A stretch of 64,000 bases of DNA from Prostheceraeus crozeri (GCA_907163375.1 CAJQUW010006093.1:24268-88267), one strand, 5' to 3'; shown: positions 44,144 through 54,931, counted from the stretch's first letter. Numbers and translations are program-made. Notes: generated from the sequence alone by a model not told the origin.

Positions 44144-44384
44144 TTTTATAAAAAATAATTTGACTTTTTGTTTTTTCTCACACACAGAAAAAATTTTGCT
44201 AAAAAAATTTTACTAAAATAATTTTACTAAAAAAATTTTGCTAAAAAAATTTTACTAAAAAATATATTTTAGAATTTTGCTAGACCAGCTCCGCTGCTCA
44301 CGCCATTACCTCTTATTTCTTCAATTGAACGTTTTATGGCTACGCCTGATTTCTTATGTTTACTATCAGACGGAGCTCCGCTCC

Positions 44385-44768
44385 TCAAGGTTTCACCCCC
44401 ACAGCTATGTTAGCAATTTTGTTTTTTGTTTCCTCTGAAAGTTTTTTTAAATTTTTTAGTTCTTCAGAATCATTCCTAAGTTTACGAATAGCTTCTAGTT
44501 GTTTTAATTCGTTTTGAGACTTGACAGCATTTGATATTGCACTAGCTGTACTACCTATAGCAGCTGCTCCTTTTGCAGCAGATGTAATCAAATCTTTATT
44601 ATTTTTAATTAAGTTAACGATACTTCCAATACCAGAAAAGATGCCAGCTCCTTCCGTGTGAACTGTTTCTCTATTATCATAATGATAAACAGGATTTATA
44701 CGTCGTTCATGAGCAATTCTTTGATTTGAAGCAAAATGTTTAAGATTGTGTTTATAAATTATAGGCAT
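44385..44768 (-). CDS. Polinton second small protein with hydrophobic segment
   Basis: 127 residues. A basic, His-rich start (MPIIYKHNLKHFASNQRIAH) is followed by GAGIFSGIGSIVNLIK and SAAKGAAAIGSTASAISNA, a glycine/alanine-rich amphipathic region, then a charged coiled coil. The build is like adenovirus pVI/pX-type membrane-active or core proteins. The start follows AAATTTATTCCTAAAAAATG. It resembles the protein at 42171-42650 in layout but not closely in sequence. Confidence 0.55.
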   Translation of the reverse strand: MPIIYKHNLKHFASNQRIAHERRINPVYHYDNRETVHTEGAGIFSGIGSIVNLIKNNKDLITSAAKGAAAIGSTASAISNAVKSQNELKQLEAIRKLRNDSEELKNLKKLSEETKNKIANIAVGVKP

Positions 44769-44808
44769 TTTTTAGGAATAAATTTGACTTTTGGGAAAAA
44801 TATTTACG

Positions 44809-45696
44809 TTAAGATTTACATGTGTGAATGGACAACAACTTCGTGATAACTTTATTAATTTTCCGTTGCACTTTATCTATTGCGTCAAGTAGCGTGTGAT
44901 GTACTTTAATTTCTTTTCTATTAACTTGCATTTTCTCCTGATTCATCTTCAACGCCGCTTTAAGAGCATTTAACTTAATTTTAAGAACATCTAATTGTCT
45001 TTTAACAGCATCTAACTGTTCTTTATTTTCTTTAGAGTTTTCTTGTAAATTTGTCTTTAATTCATTTTCTAAATTGATTTTAAGAGTTTTCATTTTATCA
45101 ACTTTTTGATTAAGTGAGTTTACTTCATTTATTATTCTATTCATCTTTTTCATTTGTTGAGTAATTTTAGAACTTAATTCATCAACATTTTTTTGGAATG
45201 TAGTTTGTAACTGCTTTAAATTTTTTTTAATTCTTTCAGGAAGTTTTTCTATTTCATCTTCTAATTGTTCTTTCAATAGTTGTATCTGATGTTTATTTTT
45301 AATGACTGCAGATTTTAACTTTATAGAAAGTAATATTAAAATTTTTGATTGTTCTGAAATCTTTTTAAAAAGTTTTGCTATATCTGCTTCTAGCTCTCTA
45401 TCCTTTTTATCAAGTTTTAATAATTTTTCGTTTAATGATTTGTCATTAAGTTTAAGCAACTTTAATTCATTCATCAGTGGAACCAAAACATCGTTTATAT
45501 ATTTTTCTTTTAAGTCATTGATTTGTGTATCAACATATTGTTTATTTGTTAACTCTGTATTTTGTTGCGGAAGAATAGAAAGATGCAATGGACCAGATAA
45601 AACGTCTCCAGCTTTCATGATATAATTTTCTATCTGTATTTCTAATTCACGATTATTCGGGATATATGCACCTCCACCAACATTTGGTAACATCAT
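44809..45696 (-). CDS. Polinton fibre-like coiled-coil protein
   Basis: 295 residues. The N-terminus contains AGDVLSGPLHLSILPQQNTE followed by LTNKQYVD. That resembles the GPL...P...KYVD module common in trimeric tail and fibre proteins of phages and some eukaryotic viruses. From about residue 60 to 285 it is almost continuous heptad repeat, rich in Lys, Leu, Glu and Gln, consistent with a long trimeric shaft. It lacks a recognisable head domain. By context it would be a receptor-binding or spike protein; this is an inference. Confidence 0.6.
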   Translation of the reverse strand: MMLPNVGGGAYIPNNRELEIQIENYIMKAGDVLSGPLHLSILPQQNTELTNKQYVDTQINDLKEKYINDVLVPLMNELKLLKLNDKSLNEKLLKLDKKDRELEADIAKLFKKISEQSKILILLSIKLKSAVIKNKHQIQLLKEQLEDEIEKLPERIKKNLKQLQTTFQKNVDELSSKITQQMKKMNRIINEVNSLNQKVDKMKTLKINLENELKTNLQENSKENKEQLDAVKRQLDVLKIKLNALKAALKMNQEKMQVNRKEIKVHHTLLDAIDKVQRKINKVITKLLSIHTCKS

Positions 45697-45772
45697 TTTT
45701 AAAACAATAAAAAAGTAATTTTTTTATATAATGAGAAAAAAAAATAAAACTTTTTCTAATAAAAATAAAAAA

Positions 45773-47143
45773 ATGGAAAAACCAAATTTAAAAAAATTAT
45801 ATTCGTCCGCATCATCCTGTTCTTCTTATTCGACGAGATCAACGGGATTTGAAAAGAAATGTTTTGATAATAATAATAATCCATGTATAGATGTAAATAT
45901 TTTATTTGAATTACAAGCCGAAATATTTAGAGAACAGACTAAAGGTTTACCTTCTATAGAAACTAACTATTGTATTTTTCCAGGTGATCCATTTATTAAA
46001 TTTATGGATATTGTTAGTAAATATAATGATGTAGCGTATGTGGAATTGAATAAAGAAAATATGGTTATTATTGGACATAATAATGTTCACGGATTTATTA
46101 GAGCAGTATTACCAATTAGTAATACTGATTGGATAGAAAATAAAATTATCAATTATATCAATATTAGAGAATTAGTTAAAAAATTAAGATCATTTTCCAA
46201 AGAAAAAATAAGATTATTTGTTGATGAACAAAACCAATATAATATTCATATAGAGAGTAAAAAACATAACGAAGAATTATTATGTCAAGTATATTATAGA
46301 GACACAATTTATAAACTAGAAACATTAGAAATGCCGCAAAGATATGATGATGATACATATATAGGATTATATTCAAATTCAAATATTAATTTATTAAAAT
46401 CTTACATAAAAGGCTTGGCTCAACAAGAGAAAATTTACATGTGGACTACGCCTTATAAACATTCAGAAAATGATAAAAATTCTAAAAATAATAAAAATTT
46501 TAAACATCATGAAAATGAGAATTTTAAAGAATCTTATAATAATAATAATGATGATAATATAGATGATGATTCTGAAACATCTGAAAAAGGTGTAAATGGT
46601 AAAAAAGATTATAAAAATATTAGTAATTATAAAAATTTAAGTGAAGAAAAATTTATATCTCATACTGATGTACATGATATTAATACTACATATAATCAAA
46701 ATTTATCTAAATTTCATTTTCTTACAATTGAAAATAATGATGATGGAATAGTTGAAGATACTGTTAGACAACTATGTGTCGGGTCTACAAAATTCAAATT
46801 AGGATTTACATCTAATCAATTTAAAATTTTATCATCTTTAATAAAAACTAAAAGTGATTCAGATTATGGTGGTGTTATTAAATTTTCCAAAAGAGATCAA
46901 AGACCAATATTTTTCTCTATTATATTATTATCAGATAAAAAATGTAATTTAGAGTTAGATATTCCAATAAGAGAATGGTATCCTATCAGGGAATGGCATC
47001 CTATAACAAAAAGTGTAATTTATGATGTTGAAGAATCAATTTATGATGATGATGAAGAATCAATTTATGATGATGAAGAATCAATAGTAAGTGAAAATAA
47101 ATTTAAATTATCTTTTGATAAAACGTTATATGATAAAACTTAA
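45773..47143 (+). CDS. Polinton hypothetical protein, sliding-clamp-like candidate
   Basis: About 456 residues; I prefer the ATG at 45773 because it has the same AATAAAAAAATGG context as the polymerase gene. Residues about 60-190 follow the order of a PCNA half: FIKFMDIVSKYND, YVELNKENMVIIGHNN, then INIRELVKKLRSFSKEKIRL and VDEQNQYNIHIES. After a low-complexity Asn/Asp-rich linker, a second similar half (KLGFTSNQFKILSSLI, GGVIKFSKRDQRPIFFSIIL) follows. The tail has a repeated EESIYDDD motif. It lies just before DNA polymerase B on the same strand. No family match can be run here; the clamp idea is an inference. Confidence 0.45.
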   Translation: MEKPNLKKLYSSASSCSSYSTRSTGFEKKCFDNNNNPCIDVNILFELQAEIFREQTKGLPSIETNYCIFPGDPFIKFMDIVSKYNDVAYVELNKENMVIIGHNNVHGFIRAVLPISNTDWIENKIINYINIRELVKKLRSFSKEKIRLFVDEQNQYNIHIESKKHNEELLCQVYYRDTIYKLETLEMPQRYDDDTYIGLYSNSNINLLKSYIKGLAQQEKIYMWTTPYKHSENDKNSKNNKNFKHHENENFKESYNNNNDDNIDDDSETSEKGVNGKKDYKNISNYKNLSEEKFISHTDVHDINTTYNQNLSKFHFLTIENNDDGIVEDTVRQLCVGSTKFKLGFTSNQFKILSSLIKTKSDSDYGGVIKFSKRDQRPIFFSIILLSDKKCNLELDIPIREWYPIREWHPITKSVIYDVEESIYDDDEESIYDDEESIVSENKFKLSFDKTLYDKT

Positions 47144-47240
47144 TATGATAAAACTTAATATGATAAAACTTAATATGATAAAACGTAATATGATGAAACA
47201 TTATATGATAAAACTTAATATGATAAAACTTAATGTGATA
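47124..47240. repeat. Short tandem repeat TATGATAAAACTTAA
   Basis: About eight imperfect copies of a 15-bp unit (ATATGATAAAACTTA), starting in the last codons of the clamp-like gene and running into the gap before the polymerase gene. Confidence 0.8.
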
Positions 47241-49261
47241 AAGAAAATAAAATAACTTAAGAACGTGAAATATATAATAATATGTAATAACTCTCAAGAC
47301 CTTGTTATTAGAATGTTTATATCTAAAATTAAAACACAATTTCTTCTTTAAAAAATAAAAAAATGGAAAATACCAAGTTTTATTGTGTCTTATGTAAAAA
47401 AAAGTTGCAAACAAAAAGAAGTTATCAATCTCATTTAAATAGTAAATTTCATTTACAAAATGTAGATCGAGTTGATGAAGGAAATATATTAAAATTAAAT
47501 AATTATATAAACTATCTAGAAACATTACCTAATGATATAAAAGTTAAAAAAATGTTTGATGATTATTCACATTCGGAATATAAAAAAGTTTTTAATAGTG
47601 AAGATGAACATGTACGAACCGAAGGTTCTAGGGCTTCGCCCGTACCAGATGGAAGATATTTATTTCGCGATACTGATGAATTTAACGAAATAGATGAATT
47701 TGATGAAGCCGTAACAGATATAAAATATTTATTTAATGAATCTGTTGAACATAATGAAACCGATGAAACTTTTTCTGATATTCTATCCAACTTTTATAAT
47801 ATATTTAAGAAATCTTTCAAATGTTATATGAATGTAGAAGTACTTTATACAAAAAATGGACCTGATGGAATTCCTGAAGAAATAATACAAGGACATTTTA
47901 CAAATTCACAAGAAATTCATAATGTAAATGATATACAACCCATGTTTGAACAAATGATACTTAAATTAGAAAATTGTATAATTGAAGCCCAGTTACGTGA
48001 ATCTGGTTGGAGATTTGTTAAAATACTATCTAAGAAAATAGTAATTGATAAATATAAAAATAATACTGGTGGTAGTTATGTTCCTTTACCTTTCAGTTCA
48101 CCACAAATAATCAACATAAAAAATGAAGATGCTTATTGTTTTCTGTGGAGCATTATAGCACATTTACATCCTGCAAAATATCATAAAGAAAGACTAAGTC
48201 ATTATAATAAAGAAGAATATATAAAAGAATTTGATCTCTCCAATGGCTTAGATGAATTTCCATGTGATTATAATAGGTTAATAAAGTTTCATAAAAAGAA
48301 TAAAAATTTAATAGAAGTAAATGTTTTTGAATTAAATGTGAATTATGTTTCTATTGGTAATATTACTCCATTTTACTCAGATTCAAAAAAATTTTATTTT
48401 AATAATAAAAATTTATGTCAATCAGAAATAGTATACAATAAAAGAGGAAATTACATGCATCATTATTTTTTTACCAAGGAAATATAATATGTACTGAAAA
48501 ATTTGAAATTGTTAAAACATTATCACCAATAATGATTAATCATAATAATTATAAAGGACGTAATTATAATTATGATTATGATTCCCATTATTTATCTTTA
48601 TCTTTAGAATATCAACAAAAATTGCAAAATTTAAATGAAATTTTACAAAAATGTAAAACAGATCATCAACAACAAACAAAAATATTAGTACAAGAATATG
48701 GTCATAAATATCAAAATAAGATAGAAACGATTCAAGAATTAAATAAAGACAATAAAGAATTAAATAATGAAGAAAATAAAGAATTAAATGAATGTTTAAA
48801 AAATGTCAACAGCAATATAAAGAACAATATAATAAAGAATATGAACAACAGCTACAAATATTAAATCAAAATTTTCATCGAAATACATTTAATCTTACAA
48901 AAGAAATTGATGAAACACATGAAATATATAAAGATAAATTTGAAAAATTAAAACAAACAAAACAATCAACACAAGCGAATATATTATATTATCAGGGTCA
49001 TTTTATATTGTGTAAAGATGTTTCTATATTTACAAAAACTTCAGATAATACAAATTTTCCTTGTCTTCAATGTATGACAAGTTTTAGAACTTTAGAAGAA
49101 ATGAATAGACATTTGGAGAATTGTCAACAAAATGAAGCAGTCAGAAGCACATTTCCAAAAGATGATTATTTAGAATATAATAAATGGTATTTTAAAAATA
49201 AAGTACCCTTTACTATTTATTGTGATTTTGAAGCATATAATGTTAACATGACACAAAATCA

Positions 49262-49346
49262 AACCGAAGGTTCTAGGGCTTCGCCGGATTCTGAAAATTA
49301 TAATTCTGAAAATGGTACGGGCCAAGCCCTAGAACCTTCGGTTTAT
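49262..49346. repeat. Paired GC-rich palindromic repeats inside the polymerase gene
   Basis: ACCGAAGGTTCTAGGGCTTC in forward orientation and its inverse (AGCCCTAGAACCTTCGGT) about 45 bp later. A further forward copy lies at 47619-47646 in the same gene. The surroundings are strongly AT-rich, so these are conspicuous islands. The 49262 copy is translated as TEGSRASPDS, the 47619 copy as TEGSRASPVPDG. Confidence 0.85.
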
Positions 49347-51262
49347 AAATATGAAAAAAGTGCACCTGAACAAAGTAAAGAAAATATTTATTTGAATAAA
49401 AACCATTATGTTGGGGAATGTACATTCATTCAAATTATCCTGAATTATTTAAATTAGAATATTATCAATACTATGATGAAGATAGTTCAGAAATGTTTAC
49501 AAAGAAAGTAGAAGAATTACAAGGACGTTTTTCACAATTGCTTGAAACAAATATACCAATGCTTCCATTAACGGATGAAGAAAAAATTAATTTTGTTGAT
49601 GAAACAAATTGTTATTACTGTGGAAAAGAATTTACAAAAAATTATAAAAATGGCAAATATATTGATAATCGAAGCGACGGCTCTGCCGTCAAAGTGAAAG
49701 ATCATGATCATCTAAATGGATTATATAGAGGTGCAGCACAAAATTCTTGTAATCTTAATGCTAATAAATTTAAATATAACTTTGTTCCTTTATATTTCTA
49801 CAATGGTTCTAAATATGATTTCCATCTAGTAATGAAAGATTTATTTTCATCTGAAAAATTACAACAACAACAAATAAATGTACTATGTAAAACAGAAGAA
49901 GAATATTTTTCAATGCAATTAGGTTGCATTAGAATTTTAGATGCATTTAGATTTTTTACTCTTTATTCATTAGATGTTATGGGAAAAACTTTGAAACCTG
50001 AACAATGTAAAATATTAAATAAATATAATTTAAAACCTTTAAAAGGCATATTTCCGTATGAATATTTAACCTGTGGTTCACAGTCGAAGACTGGTTTAAC
50101 TGGAGATTTTAATTCTGTGAATAAAATTATGGAAGAACAGAAACTTCCTCCAATAAATAAATTTAAATCAACATTAAAACAATCACAATTATCTGAAGAA
50201 GATTATGCAGAAGCTGAAAAGAATTGGACAGAATTAAATTGTAGAACAATGTATGATTATACAATGAAATATCTTCAGATAAATGTATTAATCCTTGCTG
50301 ATCTTTTTGAAAACTTTCGTGATATGTGTTTAGAATATTACGGAATAGATCCATGTTATTGTTATTCTACACCAGGTTTAACATGGTTAGCAGGATTAAA
50401 ACATGCTGGTGTTAAACTTAAACATTATAAAGAAAATACATATGATAAATTATTATTTTTTGAATCTGGAATTAGAGGTGGCGTTTCATCAGTTTTAGGT
50501 AATCGTTATGTACAGTGTTACAATAAAAACGTAAATCCTGATGATTATGGAATAATGAAACCTTTATCTCCAGAAGAAAGCGATCAGTTTATAAAATTGT
50601 TTAATCAAAATATAGAAGGACTTATATCAAATGAAGATAGTCAAGCAGCAGTTGATGAAATCATGAGAGAAAACTATTTGTTATATTATGATTTTAATAG
50701 CTTATATTCTTCTTGCATGATACAAGAATTACCAACAGGTGAGATGTCATGGTGTAATATTCTAGATTATCAAAAAACATATGATGGAAATTATAATCAT
50801 GGTTATATATATGAAGTTGATTTAGTATACCCTGATGAAATAAAAGATAAAACAAAATATTTTCCTTTCTGTCCCGAAAACAAAATTCCCAATATAGAAG
50901 ATTTTTCAGATTATCAAAAATCTATAACGCCTAAAAAATACAGACCAACAAAAAAACTTATGTTAACACAAAGTAATAAAGGAAAGTATGTTGTTGAAGG
51001 AAGAATGCTAGATTGGTATTTAGAACATGGAATGATTCTCACCAAAATACATCGAAAACTATTTTATCAAAAATCTAAATGGTTAAAAAATTATATAGAG
51101 TTCAATATTGAAAAACGTAAAATAGCTAAAAGAAATAAAGATGATTTTGGAAACGTGTTCTTCAAATTAATGAATAATGCATTTTATGGTAAGACTTTAG
51201 AAAATGTGCGTAATAGACAAAATATTGAAATAGTTTATACTCATTCAGCGTGGTCATTGTAA

Positions 51263-51458
51263 ATTATAACGAATCCTGGACAGTACCACCGCAAAAATCA
51301 AAACTATAACAGTACGCGAGGCGCCTTTCGACCGAATCGCTCGGACATCATCAGGCGTAGATACGCCTGATGATGTCCGAGCGATTCGGTCGAAAGGCGC
51401 CTCGCGTACTGTTATAGTTTTGATTTTTGCGGTGGCACTGTCCAGGATTCGTTATAAT
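51263..51458. mobile_element. 196-bp near-perfect palindrome inserted in the polymerase gene
   Basis: Two 97-nt inverted arms with a single mismatch and a 2-nt centre (GTA-GA-TAC). Each arm contains CCTGATGATGTCCGAG...CGGTCGAAAGG, the same CTGATGA...GAAA layout as the Penelope-like tails at 16.5 and 57.0 kb. TGAAATAGTTTA occurs on both sides (51227-51238 and 51458-51469), suggesting a target duplication. The element is GC-richer than the polymerase gene. It is probably a minimal Penelope-derived or retrozyme-like insertion. Confidence 0.85.
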
Positions 51459-52207
51459 GAAATAGTTTATGATAAAGATAGGTTTCAAAATTTAACAAGG
51501 AAACCTACATATAAAAGAACTACTAGATTTAGTGATGAACTATGTGCTGTACACTTACGTCGAATCAGCGTAAAACATGATCAGTTTAATTTTATTGCAT
51601 TCACTATATTAGAATTAGCTAAACTATTTATGTATAGACTTATATATGATTATTTAGCACCTGCTTATGGCAAAAACTATAAATTACACTTTACAGATAC
51701 GGATTCCGTTTTCTTAGAATTAACAGTACCGTATAATTCTTCACTTGATGAAGAAATAGATAAAATAAAAGATTTTATTCATCCTTCTGATTTATGTAAA
51801 GTAAAAGATGAGTTAGGAAATGAAGATTTCATAACAGAAGCTATATTTTTAAAATCTAAATGTTACTGTTATGATACAACTAATAATATTAAAACACATA
51901 AAACATTAAAAGGAATTTCAAAGGCATCAGTGGCTAATCAAATAACATTTCAAGATTATAAAAATGTATTATTTAATAATGAAATAAAAACAGCATGTAA
52001 TTATAGACTTAATTCAAAGAAACATAAAATGTATTTAAAAGAGGAACATAAATTAGCATTAGATCCATTTGATGATAAAAGAAAGATTTTGCCTGATGGA
52101 ATAACTACTGAACCTTTTTAATTTTCTAATTTCTAAGATAGACAAATTTGATATATACATAAAATAAAAAAAATAAAATACTATAACACTATATTTGTAT
52201 ATTTTTA

Positions 52208-52973
52208 TCATTCGGCAAACAAATGTTCTGTAACTCTATCATGAATTTTTTTATCAATATTAATTGTAATGAAGCCATAATCTTTTGACCAAGCATTGTT
52301 ACACGATTGTTTAAATTCATCTTTATTTCTTACGCATAAATCTCTTAACAAATCACTTAAGTTTCTTGCATTTATTTCAAATAGTATAAATATATTTGCA
52401 TTCTTTCTAATAACACTTCCGTCTAATGAATACATACTTTGTGATAAATAAAATACACTACAGTTATTATGTCTACCTCTTGTGAAATAATTTCTCTGAA
52501 CTGACTGATTTCTATCATTAACACAATCATCAAAAATTACACAATGTTTCATTGTTTTATCTAGTTTACTAGGATCTTGCATATTACCACTATCATCTAT
52601 TAATTGTATTTTTATATGCTTATTTTTATTGGATTCTACTAACTGACTATTTTTTGCTGCTTCTTCACACCACGAACTTATTTCTTCTTCATCTTCAGAT
52701 TTTTCATATTCTTTGAATAATGAAGCAATTGCTGTTTTTTTAAGATTATTTTCAAATCCATATTTTAAAAATTGATAGACGGGTTGTTCTCTGTTGTTGT
52801 ATAAATTATAAGATTGTTATAATCCAAAAAATTTGGAGTCGTTAAAATTTTAAACAATAGATACGTTTTACCACAACCTGATCTTCCGCAAATAACTAAC
52901 AAAACTTTATTAGATAAATTTGGATGATGATTAAATTTAAGTTTTTTTTATTTAATGGCAGTACTTCACTCAT
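52208..52973 (-). pseudogene. Polinton packaging ATPase (FtsK/A32-like), broken
   Basis: Begins near 52973 (MSEVLPLN) after the A/T-rich signature. A Walker A motif, CGRSGCGKTYLL, lies at about 52855-52905 and the Walker B motif CVIFDDCVND near 52540, followed by FTRGRHNNCSVFYLSQS, the conserved sensor region of Polinton and poxvirus A32-type genome-packaging ATPases. It pumps DNA into capsids. The copy has a break or two. Confidence 0.85.
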
Positions 52974-53045
52974 TTTTTAATAAAAAAAATTTAATTTTAA
53001 TTTATTTGTTTTTTAAAGAATAATAAGAAGAAGAAAATTAAACTT

Positions 53046-53122
53046 CTCTAGCTTCGAGTGGGAGTTTATACCTCTCGAACGGGAGTTTATACCTCCCGAA
53101 CGGGAGTTTATACCTCCCGAAC
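53046..53122. repeat. Three 21-bp hairpin repeats, GGGAGTTTATACCTCCC
   Basis: GAACGGGAGTTTATACCTCCC occurs in tandem three times (first copy slightly changed), each able to fold on GGGAG/CTCCC. They lie at the 3' end of the minor capsid gene and just before the ATPase gene, possibly a termination or processing signal. Confidence 0.8.
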
Positions 53123-53896
53123 CAAAAGATCTATCATAATCTCTTCACCTCCAAAATTTATTTCTTGTCCTTTCTCATCAGTGATTCTCATGTTGATGTT
53201 GTTAATAGTTTTTCTTGTAATAGGGACATATATTAATGTTTGTGGAATTACATTTAATCTATAACCAATGGGTACAGTAAAAGCTGGAAAACTGAATATT
53301 AGATTTGACAATTTACCATTTATATATCCTCCTTCAATAATGTCACAATGTACAACAATTGAATTTATTTCAGTTATTTTTGGAATCTTCTCACCTAAAT
53401 GACAACCTTGACTATAGGTTTGTTTATTAAATCCTAATAGCTTTGACAATGATCTATCATGATTAAAATCAACTTGATGATTTTCGTCTAAAGTAAGAGA
53501 AAATTTGTTAACTGCCGGTTCAACTGCAAAATGTAATTGTTTCTTATCTTTAAATGGTATACCTGAATGTCTCTTAATTTCATTTGATATTGATTCAACT
53601 TCGTAAGAACCAGGAAGAAAAGTCAGTATTTTCCACGTTTTTCCTTTATCAGTAGAATATCTAAATTGATCATTCACATCTTTTATAACATTTTGAATAG
53701 TGTTAAATGTGGAGAAACTAGTCAATGCAATTTGATAATTTTTATTTTGTTCCAAATGTAGAATGGGTTCTAAATTACAAGTGTGTGATGAAGTAGTTGT
53801 TATAATTTTTAACGTCGTACTAAATTTTGATGAACCCAAAATCTCTGTCAAATTTTCTAAATAATTATTAATTTTGTCTAAATCTGCTGAACACAT
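53108..53896 (-). CDS. Polinton minor capsid protein (penton-like single jelly roll)
   Basis: 262 residues from the ATG at 53896, preceded by AAATTTTTTTAGTTAAAAAATG. Family marks: NYQIALTSFSTFNTI, then DRSLSKLLGF, INSIVVHCDIIEGGYINGK, YRLNVIPQTLIYVPI and NMRITDEKGQEINFGGEE. This order is typical of the Polinton penton-like vertex protein. It would form the five-fold vertices with the major capsid protein at 42.8-44.1 kb. The frame looks whole. Confidence 0.85.
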   Translation of the reverse strand: MCSADLDKINNYLENLTEILGSSKFSTTLKIITTTSSHTCNLEPILHLEQNKNYQIALTSFSTFNTIQNVIKDVNDQFRYSTDKGKTWKILTFLPGSYEVESISNEIKRHSGIPFKDKKQLHFAVEPAVNKFSLTLDENHQVDFNHDRSLSKLLGFNKQTYSQGCHLGEKIPKITEINSIVVHCDIIEGGYINGKLSNLIFSFPAFTVPIGYRLNVIPQTLIYVPITRKTINNINMRITDEKGQEINFGGEEIMIDLLVREV

Positions 53897-53976
53897 TTTT
53901 TAACTAAAAAAATTTGAATAAATATCTTTTATCAAATATTTTTTTATAAAAAATTAAAAACAACAACATATTTCAG

Positions 53977-54810
53977 CTACGGGCGAAGCCCTGGAAGACA
54001 TCTCCGATGTCCCGTTATACTTTTATAATCCTCTTCATTTAGAATCTTCTTTTCTAACAGTCTTTTCAATATAGCATGAATTTCATTGAAACTAGAATTA
54101 TGACCTTCTTTTATTGCAGATATTAAAATATTTAATCTATTTAGTAATTCTTGTGGATCATCTGGTAAGAATACAGTTGTTTCAGTTTTAAAACCTTTTC
54201 CTACTTTAACTCCCGTTGATAATAAATTTTCTAATTGTTTATAACGTCTAAGAGATTTTACTGCACCAACTCTATCTAACATAGCTTTATATTTTATGAG
54301 ATCTTCTACAGCATAATTATTTAAATCTGCTCCTCTTAAAAGATCAACAAAATTTCTATCTAAATTAAAAGGAGATTTATCTGGTGAAAAAATTAAACCT
54401 CGAAAAGGTTGTGGAAATATTTCTTTTTGTCCGAGATAAAATCTAGGTATTGTTTTTCCATCTATAAATGAGATAGAATGTTCAAATTGCATAGATTTTG
54501 GTAATTTCTTATTAATGTTTGATTCTAGTAATCCATAGTCATCTAATATAGTTTTGTGCTCAGGATCTGTTATATCAATTTGTTTATCATTATTTGTAAG
54601 TTCTTTTTCAAGAGTTTTAAATGGTTTCATAGTTTTTTCAAAATCAGTTTTTACTTGCTCGGTTTGCTGCATTTTTTCAAACATATCCGATTGAATTCCA
54701 GCTTTTACCATTCTATGTTGAAGATGATTTTCTTTCATAATATTTCTTTGTTTTATTAACTCTTCTAATTGTTTTATTCTTTTAAAATTATCAGCTCTAA
54801 TTTTATCCAT
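53977..54810 (-). CDS. Polinton-associated protein of unknown function
   Basis: About 277 residues from the ATG at 54810 (MDKIRADNFKR); the upstream ATG at 54876 lies before the start signature. It begins with a long coiled coil. It then has a globular part with FIDGKTIPRFYLGQ, FRGLIFSPDKSPFNLDRNFV and DLIKYKAMLDRVGAV. I recall similar layouts (fold around a Y-x-G-T-x-GL-type element, then Y-x-x-I/ML) in proteins next to the penton gene of other animal Polintons. Function unknown. Its last codons run into GC-rich hairpins (53976-54016). Confidence 0.65.
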   Translation of the reverse strand: MDKIRADNFKRIKQLEELIKQRNIMKENHLQHRMVKAGIQSDMFEKMQQTEQVKTDFEKTMKPFKTLEKELTNNDKQIDITDPEHKTILDDYGLLESNINKKLPKSMQFEHSISFIDGKTIPRFYLGQKEIFPQPFRGLIFSPDKSPFNLDRNFVDLLRGADLNNYAVEDLIKYKAMLDRVGAVKSLRRYKQLENLLSTGVKVGKGFKTETTVFLPDDPQELLNRLNILISAIKEGHNSSFNEIHAILKRLLEKKILNEEDYKSITGHRRCLPGLRP

Positions 54811-54931
54811 TTTTAAAATATAATATTTGAATTTTGTGGTAACATTGGAATACAGCAAAAACATTTTACTGAACAAATTATTTTTTTATTGTTTTGTTAT
54901 CTGACATCTTTTCGTTCAAAGGTTTCTCGTT

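Larger units (their letters stand above)
47363..52121 (+). pseudogene. Polinton DNA polymerase B, broken
   Basis: Start at 47363 after AATAAAAAAATGG. The N-terminal part opens with a C2H2 finger (YCVLCKKKL...SHLNSKFH) and includes a long charged coiled coil. The polymerase blocks follow in order: exonuclease motif FTIYCDFEAYN (about 49205), ENCYYCGKEF-type finger and YNGSKYDFHL (about 49600-49830), DFNSLYSSCM (Pol A, about 50690), KLMNNAFYGKTLENVRNR (Pol B, about 51160) and FTDTDSVFLEL (Pol C, about 51690). This is the protein-primed family B polymerase typical of Polintons, which copies the element. The gene is broken in a few places and is interrupted near its 3' third by a palindromic insertion at 51263-51458. 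Confidence 0.88.
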
